A stretch of DNA of 64,000 bases, taken from contig DASVDX010000088.1 in NCBI GenBank assembly GCA_036380875.1, positions 54,231 to 118,230 of the forward strand. Reading direction: 5' to 3'. The notes beneath the pieces are model-generated. The model saw nothing but the letters and a program-made list of their open reading frames with translations. It was not told where the DNA came from and searched no databases. Shown here one piece after another: positions 24,766 through 33,609 of the stretch; the stretch's first letter is position 1; each line of letters opens with the position of its first letter. Origin of the DNA: ZC4RG17 sp036380875 (GTDB lineage: Bacteria > Actinomycetota > Acidimicrobiia > Spongiisociales > ZC4RG35). A program made the translations under genes and the position numbers.

Positions 24766-26862
24766 TCAGGTGCGGGCGATCTCTCGGATCTCGTAGACCT
24801 CGATCAGGTCGCCCTCTTTGATGTCGTTGTAGTTCGCCAGGCCGATACCGCATTCGAAGCCCTGGGCCACCTCGCGCACGTCGTCCTTGAACCGCTTGAG
24901 CGAGTCGACCGTGCCGTCGTAGATGACCACTCCGGCTCGCAGGAGGCGGGCCTTCGCCCCGCGCTGCACCACACCTTCGGTGACGTAGCAACCGGCGACG
25001 GTGCCGACCCGGGGAACCCGGAAGACGGCCCGGACCTCGGCCGTGCCCAGCACGACTTCCTGCTCCTCGGGGGCGAGCTGGCCGACCAAGAGCTGCTCGA
25101 TCTCGTCGAGGAGCTCGTAGATCACGCCGTACGTGCGGATCTCGATACCGAGACGCTCGGCGGCCTTGCGGGCGCCGGGCTCGGGGCGGACATTGAAGCC
25201 CACGATGACCGATTCGGTGACGTCGGCGAGGTTGACGTCGTTTTCGTTGATGCCGCCGACGGCGCCGTGGACGATCTCGATCTTCCCACCTTCGCGGGTG
25301 ATCTTGCCGATCGACTCACGCAGGGCTTCGAGCGACCCCTGGGCGTCGGCCTTGACGATGACCCGGAGCGTGGCGTCTTCAGATCGGAGCTGTTCGAGCA
25401 GGCTCTCCAACCGCTCCCGGGCGGTCGGGATCGTCTGTTGCTCCTCGCGGATCGCCTCCATGCGCCCCTCGGCGATGGCCCGAGCTTCCTTTTCGTTCTT
25501 GACCACCTCGAAGAAGTCGCCGGCGGCGGGCACGTCCTCCCACCCCATGATCTGCACCGGGGTGGACGGGCCGGCCTCTTTGAGGCGGGCACCGGTGTCG
25601 TCGGTCATCGCCCTCACGCGGCCGGCCACCGGTCCGGCCACGAAAGCATCGCCTTGCTTGAGAGTGCCCCGCTGAACGATCACGGACGCCACCGGACCTC
25701 GGCCCCGCTCCAGCTGCGCCTCGACCACGACACCCGAGGCAGGTGCCTTGGGGTTGGCGCGGTAGTCCTCGAGCTGCGCGACCAGGTCGATGATCTCGAG
25801 GAGATCCTGGACACCCTCGCCGCTGAGGGCGCTCACCTCGACGCTGGGGATGTCGCCACCGAGTTCCTCGGTGATGACGCCCTGCTCGGCGAGCTCGGCG
25901 CGCACCCGCATCGGATCGGCGCCCGGTGCATCCATCTTGTTGATGGCGACGACCATGCGGACCCCGGCGGCCTTCGAATGGCTGATGGCCTCGATCGTCT
26001 GCGGCATCACGCCGTCGTCGGCGGCTACGACCAGAACGACGATGTCGGTGATGTTGGCGCCCCGGGCACGGAGGGCGGTGAACGCCTCGTGACCGGGGGT
26101 GTCGATGAACGTGATCTTGCGTCCGTCCACCTCGACCTGATAGGCACCGATGTGCTGGGTGATGCCGCCTTCCTCACCGGCCGCCACGTTGGACTTGCGA
26201 ATCCGGTCGAGGAGCGTTGTCTTGCCGTGGTCGACGTGACCCATGACGGCGACGACCGGCGGCCGCGGCTTCAGGTCCTCCTCGGCGTCCTCGAAGGTGG
26301 GACGCTCGGCGACAGCCGGGGCCGGAGCCTCCTCTTCGGGAGCGGCGGAAGGCTGGCGGACGTCGACTATGACGCCGAAGCTCTCGGCCACTTCCTCCAT
26401 CAGGTCATCGGGCATCACGGCCGTCGCCCCGACGGGACGACCCCGCGTGAGCAAGGCGCGCACGACTTCCGAGGCGGGCTGGCCGATGGCGGACGCGAAC
26501 TCCTCCACCGACATGCCCACTTCCACCTCGGCGATCTGGACATCCTCGTCCGCGACCTCAGGCTCGGCGGCTGGCTCGGCTTCGGCCTCCGCTACCTCGG
26601 GCTCGTCTGCCTCAGGCTCGGCGGCCTCGGACTCCGGTTCGGGTTCGACAGCAGCCTCGTCGGCGGGCGCCCCCTCCTCTTCGGTCCCGGTCGAACCGCT
26701 CCCCCCGTCGGCGAGGGCGAGCGTGACCAACTCCACCTCGGCCTCGTCGAGGCCGGAGGAAGCGGTCTTCACCTCCAAGCCCAATTCGATTGCCTGCTCG
26801 AGGACCTCTTTGGAATCGACCCCCAGATCGCGCGCTAGCTCGTATACCCGTGTCTTCGCCAC
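24766..26862 (-). CDS. infB: Translation initiation factor IF-2
   Basis: A 698-residue IF-2, short for an actinobacterium (often 900 or more). IF2_N is at 1-52, followed by an Ala/Glu/Pro-rich acidic linker (55-110), a second N-terminal helical domain (115-165) and the G domain with MGHVDHGKTT at 207-216, DTPGHEAF and NKMD. Domains II-IV follow. It places initiator tRNA on the 30S subunit and drives 50S joining. It starts 12 bases after nusA. The ylxR gene that usually sits between them is missing. Confidence 0.97.
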   Translation of the reverse strand: MAKTRVYELARDLGVDSKEVLEQAIELGLEVKTASSGLDEAEVELVTLALADGGSGSTGTEEEGAPADEAAVEPEPESEAAEPEADEPEVAEAEAEPAAEPEVADEDVQIAEVEVGMSVEEFASAIGQPASEVVRALLTRGRPVGATAVMPDDLMEEVAESFGVIVDVRQPSAAPEEEAPAPAVAERPTFEDAEEDLKPRPPVVAVMGHVDHGKTTLLDRIRKSNVAAGEEGGITQHIGAYQVEVDGRKITFIDTPGHEAFTALRARGANITDIVVLVVAADDGVMPQTIEAISHSKAAGVRMVVAINKMDAPGADPMRVRAELAEQGVITEELGGDIPSVEVSALSGEGVQDLLEIIDLVAQLEDYRANPKAPASGVVVEAQLERGRGPVASVIVQRGTLKQGDAFVAGPVAGRVRAMTDDTGARLKEAGPSTPVQIMGWEDVPAAGDFFEVVKNEKEARAIAEGRMEAIREEQQTIPTARERLESLLEQLRSEDATLRVIVKADAQGSLEALRESIGKITREGGKIEIVHGAVGGINENDVNLADVTESVIVGFNVRPEPGARKAAERLGIEIRTYGVIYELLDEIEQLLVGQLAPEEQEVVLGTAEVRAVFRVPRVGTVAGCYVTEGVVQRGAKARLLRAGVVIYDGTVDSLKRFKDDVREVAQGFECGIGLANYNDIKEGDLIEVYEIREIART

Positions 26863-26874
26863 TCTCTCTCCAAC

Positions 26875-28062
26875 TCAGTTTTCTTCTTCGCCAGCCTCGG
26901 CATCTTCTTCGTCTTCGGCGACGGCTTCGCCGGCTCCTTCGGAAACCTCTCCACCCGCATCCTCGGCTTCTTCGGAGGAGGGCGGCTCATCACCGGCGAG
27001 GTCGGCTGCGGCCTCTCCATCCGCTGGTGTCTCGGCGGCCGCAGCCTCCTCGACGGAGGCGGCCTCGGGCTCCGTGGCTTCTACGTCCTCCTCGCCCTCC
27101 CGGTCCGACCGGATGTCGATCTTGTAACCGGTGAGGCGGGCCGCCAACCGGGCGTTCTGGCCTTCCTTTCCGATGGCGAGCGACAGCTGGTGCTCGCTCA
27201 CGATCACCGTAGCGGTCTTCGTCTCCTCATCGATATGGACTTCACGCACCCGGGCCGGGCCCAATGCCTCGGCGATGAACTCGGCGGGGTTCTCGCGCCA
27301 CTGGACCACGTCGACCTTCTCACCCCGCAGCTCATTCACCACCTGGCGGACGCGCGAGCCTCGGGCCCCGACAGCCGCCCCCTTGGCGTCGACGTTGGGG
27401 TCGTGGGAGACGACTGCGATCTTGGTCCGGTGACCCGGCTCCCGGGCGATGGCCACGATCTCGATGGTGCCGTCGGCGAGCTCGGGCACCTCGAGCTCCA
27501 GCAGGCGCCGGACCAGGTCCGGGTGGCTGCGAGACACGACGATCTGCGGCCCCTTGGCGTCGCCTCGCACCTCGATGATCAGAGCCTTCACCCGGTTGCC
27601 GCGCTGCAGGCGCTCGTAGGGGATGCGTTCAGAAGCAGGCATGATCGCCTCGGCATCGCCCAGGTCGAGGATGGCGAAGCGGTTGTCGATCTGCTGGACG
27701 ATGCCCGTGACCAAGTCCCCTTCCCGACCTTCGTAGAGGTCGAAGACCTGCTCGCGCTTCACCTCCCGCAGGCGCTGCTGGATCACCTGCTTGGCGGTCT
27801 GGGCGGCTATCCGGCCGAAGTCCTCGGGGGTGTCCTCCCACTCGGCGATGACGTTGCCTTCCTCGTCGAGCTCCTGGGCGTATACGACGATGTCGCCCGA
27901 CTCCGGGTCGATCGTCACGCGGGCCTCTTCGGCCGCTCCAGGCGACCGCTTGTACGCGGACACGAGGGCATTCGCCAGGGCATCGAGGATCGCCTCGACA
28001 GGCACGCCGCGCTCACGCTCCAGCAACTCGAGAGCGTCCATCACCTGTGCGTCCATCTGCAT
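26875..28062 (-). CDS. nusA: Transcription termination/antitermination protein NusA
   Basis: A 395-residue NusA with an N-terminal polymerase-binding domain, an S1 domain (REGDLVTGIVQQIDNRFAIL) and two KH domains (AVGARGSRVRQVVNELRGEK and LAIGKEGQNARLAARLTG). The last 60 residues are an acidic Ala/Glu-rich tail of low complexity. I start at ATG 28062, where GAGGAG lies seven bases upstream and the conserved DAQVMDALELLE begins; a longer frame to 28104 overlaps rimP. It lies 11 bases after rimP and 12 before infB. Confidence 0.96.
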   Translation of the reverse strand: MQMDAQVMDALELLERERGVPVEAILDALANALVSAYKRSPGAAEEARVTIDPESGDIVVYAQELDEEGNVIAEWEDTPEDFGRIAAQTAKQVIQQRLREVKREQVFDLYEGREGDLVTGIVQQIDNRFAILDLGDAEAIMPASERIPYERLQRGNRVKALIIEVRGDAKGPQIVVSRSHPDLVRRLLELEVPELADGTIEIVAIAREPGHRTKIAVVSHDPNVDAKGAAVGARGSRVRQVVNELRGEKVDVVQWRENPAEFIAEALGPARVREVHIDEETKTATVIVSEHQLSLAIGKEGQNARLAARLTGYKIDIRSDREGEEDVEATEPEAASVEEAAAAETPADGEAAADLAGDEPPSSEEAEDAGGEVSEGAGEAVAEDEEDAEAGEEEN

Positions 28063-28073
28063 CGTCGTTCTCC

Positions 28074-28547
28074 TCATTTCCCCGGCTTGGGAGCGGGCTC
28101 CCACCGGAAAATCGTCCGCGCCGAAATCACTTCTCCATATGGATAGCGGAAAGCCGTGCCGTCGACGTCGACGGTGACCGCTTCGGCGTCCGCAGCCACC
28201 AGTGTCCCACGATGAGTTCGGACCTGGCCGTCTTCGTCACGCGCCTTGAGCACCACCTCGCGTCCGACCGATTTCTCGAAATGACGGGGTCGCTTCAAGG
28301 CCCGCTCGAGTCCGGGAGATGTGACCTCCAACTGGTAGGGCCCCTCGAGGTCCGATTCGGCGTCGTAGAGCCGGGACAGGCCCCGGGAAACCTCGGCTAT
28401 CCGGTCGAGGTCGAGGCCTTCTCCGTCGATCGTGACCTTCAAGGTGCGCCCGCGCCCGCGCCCGACCAACTCGAGGTCGTCGAGCTCCAGCCGCTCCGCG
28501 GCCAGGTAGTCGTGGGTGAGTTCCCACAGTTCGGTCTCTACACTCAT
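28074..28547 (-). CDS. rimP: Ribosome maturation factor RimP
   Basis: A 157-residue 30S assembly factor. It has DDLELVGRGRGRTLKVTIDGE, the IAEVSRGLSRLYDAE segment, and the hallmark YQLEVTSPGLERALKRPRHFEK. A C-terminal SH3-like domain follows. I start at ATG 28547 (SVETELWELT), because upstream residues up to 28589 are not family-like. It opens the rimP-nusA-infB operon, whose likely promoter at 28653-28658 gives a leader of about 100 bases. Confidence 0.93.
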   Translation of the reverse strand: MSVETELWELTHDYLAAERLELDDLELVGRGRGRTLKVTIDGEGLDLDRIAEVSRGLSRLYDAESDLEGPYQLEVTSPGLERALKRPRHFEKSVGREVVLKARDEDGQVRTHRGTLVAADAEAVTVDVDGTAFRYPYGEVISARTIFRWEPAPKPGK

Positions 28548-28596
28548 CCTTCGTCGTTTCTTCGCAGGCACGGTCGCACCGGTATCCACAGCAATA

Positions 28597-28617
28597 AGGT
28601 GGGCCAGACGCCCACCT
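28597..28617 (-). promoter_or_regulatory. Hairpin in the rimP leader
   Basis: AGGTGGGC-GTCTG-GCCCACCT on the minus strand, an 8-base-pair stem, is followed by TATTGCT. It lies between the predicted rimP start point and the rimP gene. It may be an attenuator of the operon or a weak serC terminator. Confidence 0.5.
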
Positions 28618-28652
28618 CATGCGAGAAGACCGGTTTCAGTTGGCAGGCACCG

Positions 28653-28658
28653 ATTATA
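28653..28658 (-). promoter_or_regulatory. -10 of the rimP-nusA-infB operon
   Basis: A perfect TATAAT on the minus strand inside CCGATATAATCGG, with TTCCGC as a poor -35 element 18 bases upstream. It lies 40 bases after serC and 106 bases before rimP. Confidence 0.6.
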
Positions 28659-28697
28659 TCGGTGGGCCGGGCCGACGCGGAACGGATCTGAGTCGAT

Positions 28698-29774
28698 TCA
28701 GGGCCGGTTTCGGGCCGCGAATTCCGCCATGAAGGAAACCAAGGCCTCGACCGATGGCATCTCGGTGGCGGCATAGATCGAAGCCCGGATCCCTCCGACG
28801 CTGCGGTGGCCCTTGAGCCCCACCAGACCGCGTTCGTTGGCCTCGGCTACGAATTTCGCCTCCAGTTCCTCCGTGGGGAGTCGCCAGACGACGTTCGTAT
28901 GGGAGCGAACGGCCGGGTCCACCGGCGAGCGATAGAAGCCGTCCGAGGCGGCGATGGCGTCGTAGACCAGGGAAGATTTCTCCTCCGACCGCTTCTGGAG
29001 GCCTTCCACCCCGCCGCGCTCCTCGAGATGGCGCAGGACCTTGCCCATCAGGTACACCTGGAACATCGGAGGGGTGTTGGCGAGGGAATCGCCTTCGACG
29101 TGGGTCGAGTAGCGGAGGTATGAGCCGAGGTGGGAACGATCCGCCACCGCCGACTTGCGGATGAACACGAGGGCCATGCCGGCGGGCGCGAGGTTCTTCT
29201 GCACTCCCCCGTAGACGACGTCGTAGAGCCGCCAGTCGATCGGACGGGCCAGGTAGTCCGAGGACATATCGGCCACCAGAGGCACCCCCAGGTCGGGGAA
29301 GTCCACCATACGGATTCCCCCGATCGTCTCGTTCGAAGTGACATGGAGGTAGCGGGTGCCGGGGCGGACCTCGATTTCGTCCGGTGCGGGCATCGTCGTA
29401 TAGCCGCTGGCTTCGCCGCTCCAGGCCGAATACCCACCCAGCATCTTGGCGTCCGAGAGAGCCTTCCTGCCCCACGAGCCGGACTCCACATAGCCGGCTG
29501 CCTCCCCCTCCGAGAGCAGGTTGAGGGGCACCATCGAGAACTGGAGCGTCGCCCCTCCCTGGAGGAAGAGGATCTCGAAGTCGTCAGGCGCCCCCGAAAC
29601 CCTCCGCGCCCGCTCCTTCGCCTCGGAATGGATCGCCTCGTAGTCGGCGGACCGATGGCTCATCTCGATCACGGTCATCCCGGTCTCGCCGTACTCGGGG
29701 AATTCGTCGCGCACCTCCTCGAGGACCTCGAGGGGAAGAGCGCAGGGGCCGGCTCCGAAGTTGTGGACGCGCAT
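28698..29774 (-). CDS. serC: Phosphoserine aminotransferase
   Basis: A 358-residue PLP enzyme that makes 3-phosphoserine in serine synthesis. Family marks are NFGAGPCALPLEVLEEV at the start, MSHRS, FLQGGATLQFSM, ADMSSDYLARP and GGVQKNLAPAG, where the lysine binds PLP, and RASIYAATEM near the end. I start at ATG 29774 because NFGAGP is the conserved beginning; ATG 29792 would add six residues. No clear Shine-Dalgarno site or leaderless hexamer is present. The gene is divergent from fdhD. Confidence 0.95.
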   Translation of the reverse strand: MRVHNFGAGPCALPLEVLEEVRDEFPEYGETGMTVIEMSHRSADYEAIHSEAKERARRVSGAPDDFEILFLQGGATLQFSMVPLNLLSEGEAAGYVESGSWGRKALSDAKMLGGYSAWSGEASGYTTMPAPDEIEVRPGTRYLHVTSNETIGGIRMVDFPDLGVPLVADMSSDYLARPIDWRLYDVVYGGVQKNLAPAGMALVFIRKSAVADRSHLGSYLRYSTHVEGDSLANTPPMFQVYLMGKVLRHLEERGGVEGLQKRSEEKSSLVYDAIAASDGFYRSPVDPAVRSHTNVVWRLPTEELEAKFVAEANERGLVGLKGHRSVGGIRASIYAATEMPSVEALVSFMAEFAARNRP

Positions 29775-29815
29775 GGTGACATGGTGCCACATCGGCCGGT
29801 CCGGAAAGGCAGCCC

Positions 29816-29821
29816 TACGCT
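29816..29821 (+). promoter_or_regulatory. -10 hexamer, fdhD
   Basis: TACGCT ends seven bases before the ATG at 29829; a leaderless mRNA is likely. Confidence 0.5.
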
Positions 29822-29828
29822 GGGTCCG

Positions 29829-30620
29829 ATGACCGTCGTGAAACGTGCCGTGATCGCCGTGGAGGGCGCCCGAGCAGCGGCGCGCCACGATGACCTCGCC
29901 GAAGAAGGCCCGCTCGAGATCAGGATGGCGAGCACTCCGCTAGCCGTGTTGATGCGCACTCCCGGCGCCGACGCCGACCTCGCCCTCGGGTTCGCCCTGA
30001 CCGAAGGAATCGTCCTGTCTCCTGACGAGATCACGGACGTGGAGCCCGTGGGCGATGGCGACCGAGTCGAGTTGCGGCTCGCCACCGGGGTGACCGTCGA
30101 TCCCGAGCGGTTCCGGCGCTCCGCCTACGTCTCTTCGTCGTGCGGCGTGTGCGGCAAGGCCTCCATCGACGCCGTCCGGGTCGCGGGCCGCCGGCCGCCC
30201 GAGGGCCCGGCCCTCGAATCCTGGATGCCACCGCGATGGATGACGGCACTCGAAGGGTCTCAACCCGGTTTCGCCCGCTCGGGCGGCCTCCACGCCGCCG
30301 TCGTGTGCCTCCCCGACGGGACGGTGTTGACGGCTGCCGAGGATGTCGGCCGCCACAACGCCGTCGACAAGGCAATCGGCGCCCTGGCCCGCACCCGGTG
30401 GCCGTTCGGGGACGTCGTGCTGGCGGTCTCGGGCCGGATTTCGTTCGAGATAACCCAAAAGGCCGCCGTCGTCGGCATCCCGGTCGTGGCCGGGGTGTCG
30501 GCGGCGTCTTCGCTCGCCGCCGAGTTGGGCGACGAGCTCGGCCTCACGGTGATCGGGTTCACGCGCGGCGACAGGTTCGTCGTCTACGCCGGGGCCGACA
30601 GGTTCGCCGGTCTGGACTGA
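29829..30620 (+). CDS. fdhD: Formate dehydrogenase accessory sulfurtransferase FdhD
   Basis: A 263-residue protein that passes sulfur from a cysteine desulfurase to the molybdenum cofactor of formate dehydrogenase. The active loop SSCGVCGKAS carries the two conserved cysteines near residue 107, and SGGLHAA plus AEDVGRHNAVDKAIG follow. It implies a Mo- or W-formate dehydrogenase elsewhere in the genome; none is in the window. Its stop TGA directly abuts the convergent proS stop, as TGATCA. Confidence 0.94.
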   Translation: MTVVKRAVIAVEGARAAARHDDLAEEGPLEIRMASTPLAVLMRTPGADADLALGFALTEGIVLSPDEITDVEPVGDGDRVELRLATGVTVDPERFRRSAYVSSSCGVCGKASIDAVRVAGRRPPEGPALESWMPPRWMTALEGSQPGFARSGGLHAAVVCLPDGTVLTAAEDVGRHNAVDKAIGALARTRWPFGDVVLAVSGRISFEITQKAAVVGIPVVAGVSAASSLAAELGDELGLTVIGFTRGDRFVVYAGADRFAGLD

Positions 30621-32333
30621 TCAGCGCGCCGCTTCGACGGCCGCGGTCACTGTGGGAACCACCTCTTCCAGGGGGACTTCCCGCGTCTCCATCGTCGCCC
30701 GCTCCGTCACCTCGACGACGCCGGTTTCGATCCCCCGTGGCCCGACTGTGACTCGCCACGGGATACCGATCAGTTCGGCGTCGGCGAACTTCACACCCGG
30801 GCGCTCCAATCGGTCGTCGAGCAAGGTCTCGACTCCTGCCTCGGTGAATCGGCGATACAGGTCCTCGCCGGCGGAAGCAGCAGCCCGCTCATCGGCTCGC
30901 AGCACCGTGATCACTACCTCGTAGGGGGCGACGCTCACGGGCCAGATGATCCCCCGCTCGTCGTGGTGGGTCTCGACGACTGCCGCCATGTTCCGCTCGA
31001 CGCCGATCCCATAGGAACCCATGACGATGGGATGGGACTTGCCCTCTTCGTCGAGGACGTTGGCCTCGAAGGCGATCGAATACTTGGTTCCGAGCTTGAA
31101 GATGTGGCCGACTTCGATGCCTCGCCACATGTCCAGTGGCGAACCGCAGTTGACGCAGGGCTCCCCGGCGGACACGGCCCGCAGGTCGGCCCACTGGAAC
31201 TCCCCGAAGTCGCGCTCGGGATCGACACCCGTGAGGTGCCAGTCGTCCTCGTTGGCGCCGGTGACCATGTTGTAGCGGCCGCGCAAGGCCTCGTCGACGT
31301 AGATCGGGATCCCGCTGACGCCCACTGCGCCGAGGCTCCCGGGAAGGGCACCCAGGGCTTCTCGGACTTCCTCCGGTTGGGCCGGGCGGGCTTCAGCGCC
31401 GCCGGCGGCATCCAGCAGCTTCTGCTCCTGGAGGTCGTGGTCGCCACGGACGACGGCCAGCGTCAGCTTCCCGTCGATGACGTAGACCAGCGTCTTGAGC
31501 TGACGCTCGGGGTCGGCGACGCCCGGGTGGGCTTCGGCGAGGGCGGCGATGGTGCGTATCCCCGGCGTGGCGAGACGCTCGACGGCCTTTGCCTTGTCAC
31601 CGTCGTCTACCTCCGGGACGCGGGCCACTGCTTTCTCCAGGTTGGCCGAATAGTCGCAGTTGGGGCAGGTGACGACCCAGTCCTCGCCCGAGTCGCTCCG
31701 AACCATGAACTCGACTGACTCGGAGCCGCCCATCGCTCCCGAGGAGGCTTCCACCGGCACGGCGTCGAGGCCAAGGCGGGCGAAGATCTCGATGTACGCC
31801 TGACGGTGCTTCTGGAAACCGACGTCGAGGCCGGCGGCGTCGATGTCGAGCGTGTAGGAGTCCTTCATGGTGAACTCCCGCACCCGCAGCAATCCTGCCT
31901 TGGGGCGGGGCTCGTCGCGGTACTTGGTGTGGATCTGGTACCAGATCTGAGGCAGCTGGCGATACGACGTCAGCTCCGAGGCGTGGATGGCGAAGAGCTC
32001 CTCTTCCGTCATCCCCATCACGTTCTCGACGCCCCTTCGGTCGACCATCTTGAAGAGGTTGTCGCCCATCAGTTCGTAGCGGCCCGACTTCCTCCAGATC
32101 TCGGCGGGGTGGAGCGTGGGCAGCACCACCTCCTGAGCGCCGATGCGGTCCATCTCCTGACGGATGATGTCGATGATCTTGAGACGGGTGCGTTGCCCCA
32201 GCGGCAGCATCGAGTAGTGGCCGGCCGAAACCTGGCGGATAAAGCCGGCGCGGACGAGGAGCCGGTGGCTGATCGCCTCGGCACCGGCGGGGTCGTCACG
32301 AAGGGTGGGGATGAACGCTTGCGACCAACGCAT
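30621..32333 (-). CDS. proS: Proline--tRNA ligase
   Basis: A 570-residue bacterial-type class II synthetase. Motif 1 lies around LVRAGFIRQVSAGHYSMLPLG, motif 2 is RPKAGLLRVREFTMKDSYTLD and motif 3 is GIGVERNMAAVVE. The inserted YbaK-like editing domain (about 230-380), which hydrolyses Ala-tRNA-Pro, is present, and an HGTP anticodon domain ends the protein. A TAACCT hexamer lies seven bases before the ATG. The gene follows ispG in the same direction but has its own promoter. Confidence 0.97.
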   Translation of the reverse strand: MRWSQAFIPTLRDDPAGAEAISHRLLVRAGFIRQVSAGHYSMLPLGQRTRLKIIDIIRQEMDRIGAQEVVLPTLHPAEIWRKSGRYELMGDNLFKMVDRRGVENVMGMTEEELFAIHASELTSYRQLPQIWYQIHTKYRDEPRPKAGLLRVREFTMKDSYTLDIDAAGLDVGFQKHRQAYIEIFARLGLDAVPVEASSGAMGGSESVEFMVRSDSGEDWVVTCPNCDYSANLEKAVARVPEVDDGDKAKAVERLATPGIRTIAALAEAHPGVADPERQLKTLVYVIDGKLTLAVVRGDHDLQEQKLLDAAGGAEARPAQPEEVREALGALPGSLGAVGVSGIPIYVDEALRGRYNMVTGANEDDWHLTGVDPERDFGEFQWADLRAVSAGEPCVNCGSPLDMWRGIEVGHIFKLGTKYSIAFEANVLDEEGKSHPIVMGSYGIGVERNMAAVVETHHDERGIIWPVSVAPYEVVITVLRADERAAASAGEDLYRRFTEAGVETLLDDRLERPGVKFADAELIGIPWRVTVGPRGIETGVVEVTERATMETREVPLEEVVPTVTAAVEAAR

Positions 32334-32340
32334 TGGGAGC

Positions 32341-32346
32341 AGGTTA
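32341..32346 (-). promoter_or_regulatory. -10 hexamer, proS
   Basis: TAACCT on the minus strand ends seven bases before the ATG at 32333, predicting a leaderless mRNA. Confidence 0.5.
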
Positions 32347-32364
32347 ACGAGCGGGGAGAAACCC

Positions 32365-33567
32365 CTACTCAGCTATTTGGGCGACCCGAGCCCGACGCTC
32401 CGCCGTGCGATTGGCGTCACCCTGGATCTCCACCAGTTGTTTCTTGGTCTCCTGGGCGAGGGCGGCGGCGCCGGCATCGGCGGCGGCGAGGCGAGCCTCC
32501 ACTCCTTCGGCGGCCAGCTTCCTGGCTTCGTCGAGGAGGGCATCGACCATCTCCTCCTCCGGCACGACCCGCACCACCTGCCCTTTGATGAAGAGGTGCC
32601 CTTTCCCACGCCCGGCGGCGATGCCGATGTCCGCTTCCCGGGCCTCACCGGGCCCGTTGACGACACAGCCCATCACCGCCACCTGGATGGGAAGGCCCTC
32701 GGCTTCGAGCGCCTTCTGCGCTTGTGTGGCGACGTCGATCACGTCGACCTCAGCCCTGCCGCAGGACGGGCAGGCGATCAGGTCGAGCCCGGTCCGTTCC
32801 CGCAGGCCGAGGTACTCGAGCAACTGGCGGCCGGCCTTGGCTTCCTCGACCGGGTCGGCGGTGAGTGAGAACCGGATGGTGTCGCCGATTCCCTCCATGA
32901 GGAGAGTTCCGATGCCGGCCACGGACTTGATGATGCCCCCCGGAGGCGGCCCGGCCTCCGTCACTCCTAGATGCAGGGGATACTCGACCGTCTCCGACAG
33001 CAGTCGATAGGCGGCGACCATCGATGGCACGTCGGAGTGCTTCACGGAGATCTTGATGTCGGTGAAGTCGACCTCTTCGAGGTAGCGGATCTCCTTCAGG
33101 GCCGACTCGACCAGCGCCTCAGGGCGTGGTCCCCCGTACTTCTCCAACAGGTCCTTGTCGAGTGACCCGGCGTTGACGCCGACGCGGATGGGAAGCCCGC
33201 GGTCTTTGGCCTCCCGGGCCACGGTCTTGATGTGGTCCTCGTTGCGGATGTTCCCGGGGTTGAGACGCAGGCCCTGGACTCCTGCCTCCATCGCCGCCAG
33301 CGCGAGGCGATATTGGAAATGGATGTCGGCCACGATGGGCACGGGTGAGCGGGGAACGATATCGGCGAGGCCCTGGGCGGCCTCCACGTCGTTGCAAGTG
33401 ATACGGACGATGTCGGCGCCGGCACCGCGCAGCGCATAGACCTGGGCGAGGGTGCCTTCGACGTCGGCCGTCTTCGTCGTGGTCATCGACTGGACGGAGA
33501 CCGGGGCCCCTCCGCCGACCGCGACATTGCCCACGCGGATCTGGCGGGTTTCCTTACGGGGGATCAC
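32365..33567 (-). CDS. ispG: 4-hydroxy-3-methylbut-2-en-1-yl diphosphate synthase
   Basis: A 400-residue iron-sulfur enzyme of the MEP isoprenoid pathway. It has VQSMTTTKTADVEGTLAQV near the start, RLNPGNI, and the cluster-binding CPSCGR and GCVVNGPGE. After the catalytic part, about 40 Ala/Glu-rich residues extend the C-terminus. Together with dxr in the preceding operon it shows that isoprenoids come from the MEP pathway. The GTG start has TACCAT six bases upstream. Confidence 0.96.
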   Translation of the reverse strand: MIPRKETRQIRVGNVAVGGGAPVSVQSMTTTKTADVEGTLAQVYALRGAGADIVRITCNDVEAAQGLADIVPRSPVPIVADIHFQYRLALAAMEAGVQGLRLNPGNIRNEDHIKTVAREAKDRGLPIRVGVNAGSLDKDLLEKYGGPRPEALVESALKEIRYLEEVDFTDIKISVKHSDVPSMVAAYRLLSETVEYPLHLGVTEAGPPPGGIIKSVAGIGTLLMEGIGDTIRFSLTADPVEEAKAGRQLLEYLGLRERTGLDLIACPSCGRAEVDVIDVATQAQKALEAEGLPIQVAVMGCVVNGPGEAREADIGIAAGRGKGHLFIKGQVVRVVPEEEMVDALLDEARKLAAEGVEARLAAADAGAAALAQETKKQLVEIQGDANRTAERRARVAQIAE

Positions 33568-33573
33568 GACCTC

Positions 33574-33579
33574 ATGGTA
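33574..33579 (-). promoter_or_regulatory. -10 hexamer, ispG
   Basis: TACCAT ends six bases before the GTG at 33567, predicting a leaderless mRNA and supporting the GTG start. Confidence 0.5.
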
Positions 33580-33609
33580 GAAACCATCACCCCGAACAGG
33601 AAGACGTGA

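Noticed and set aside
24682..26838. 718-codon plus-strand frame opposite infB
   Set aside because: Shadow of infB; the minus strand encodes a complete IF-2.
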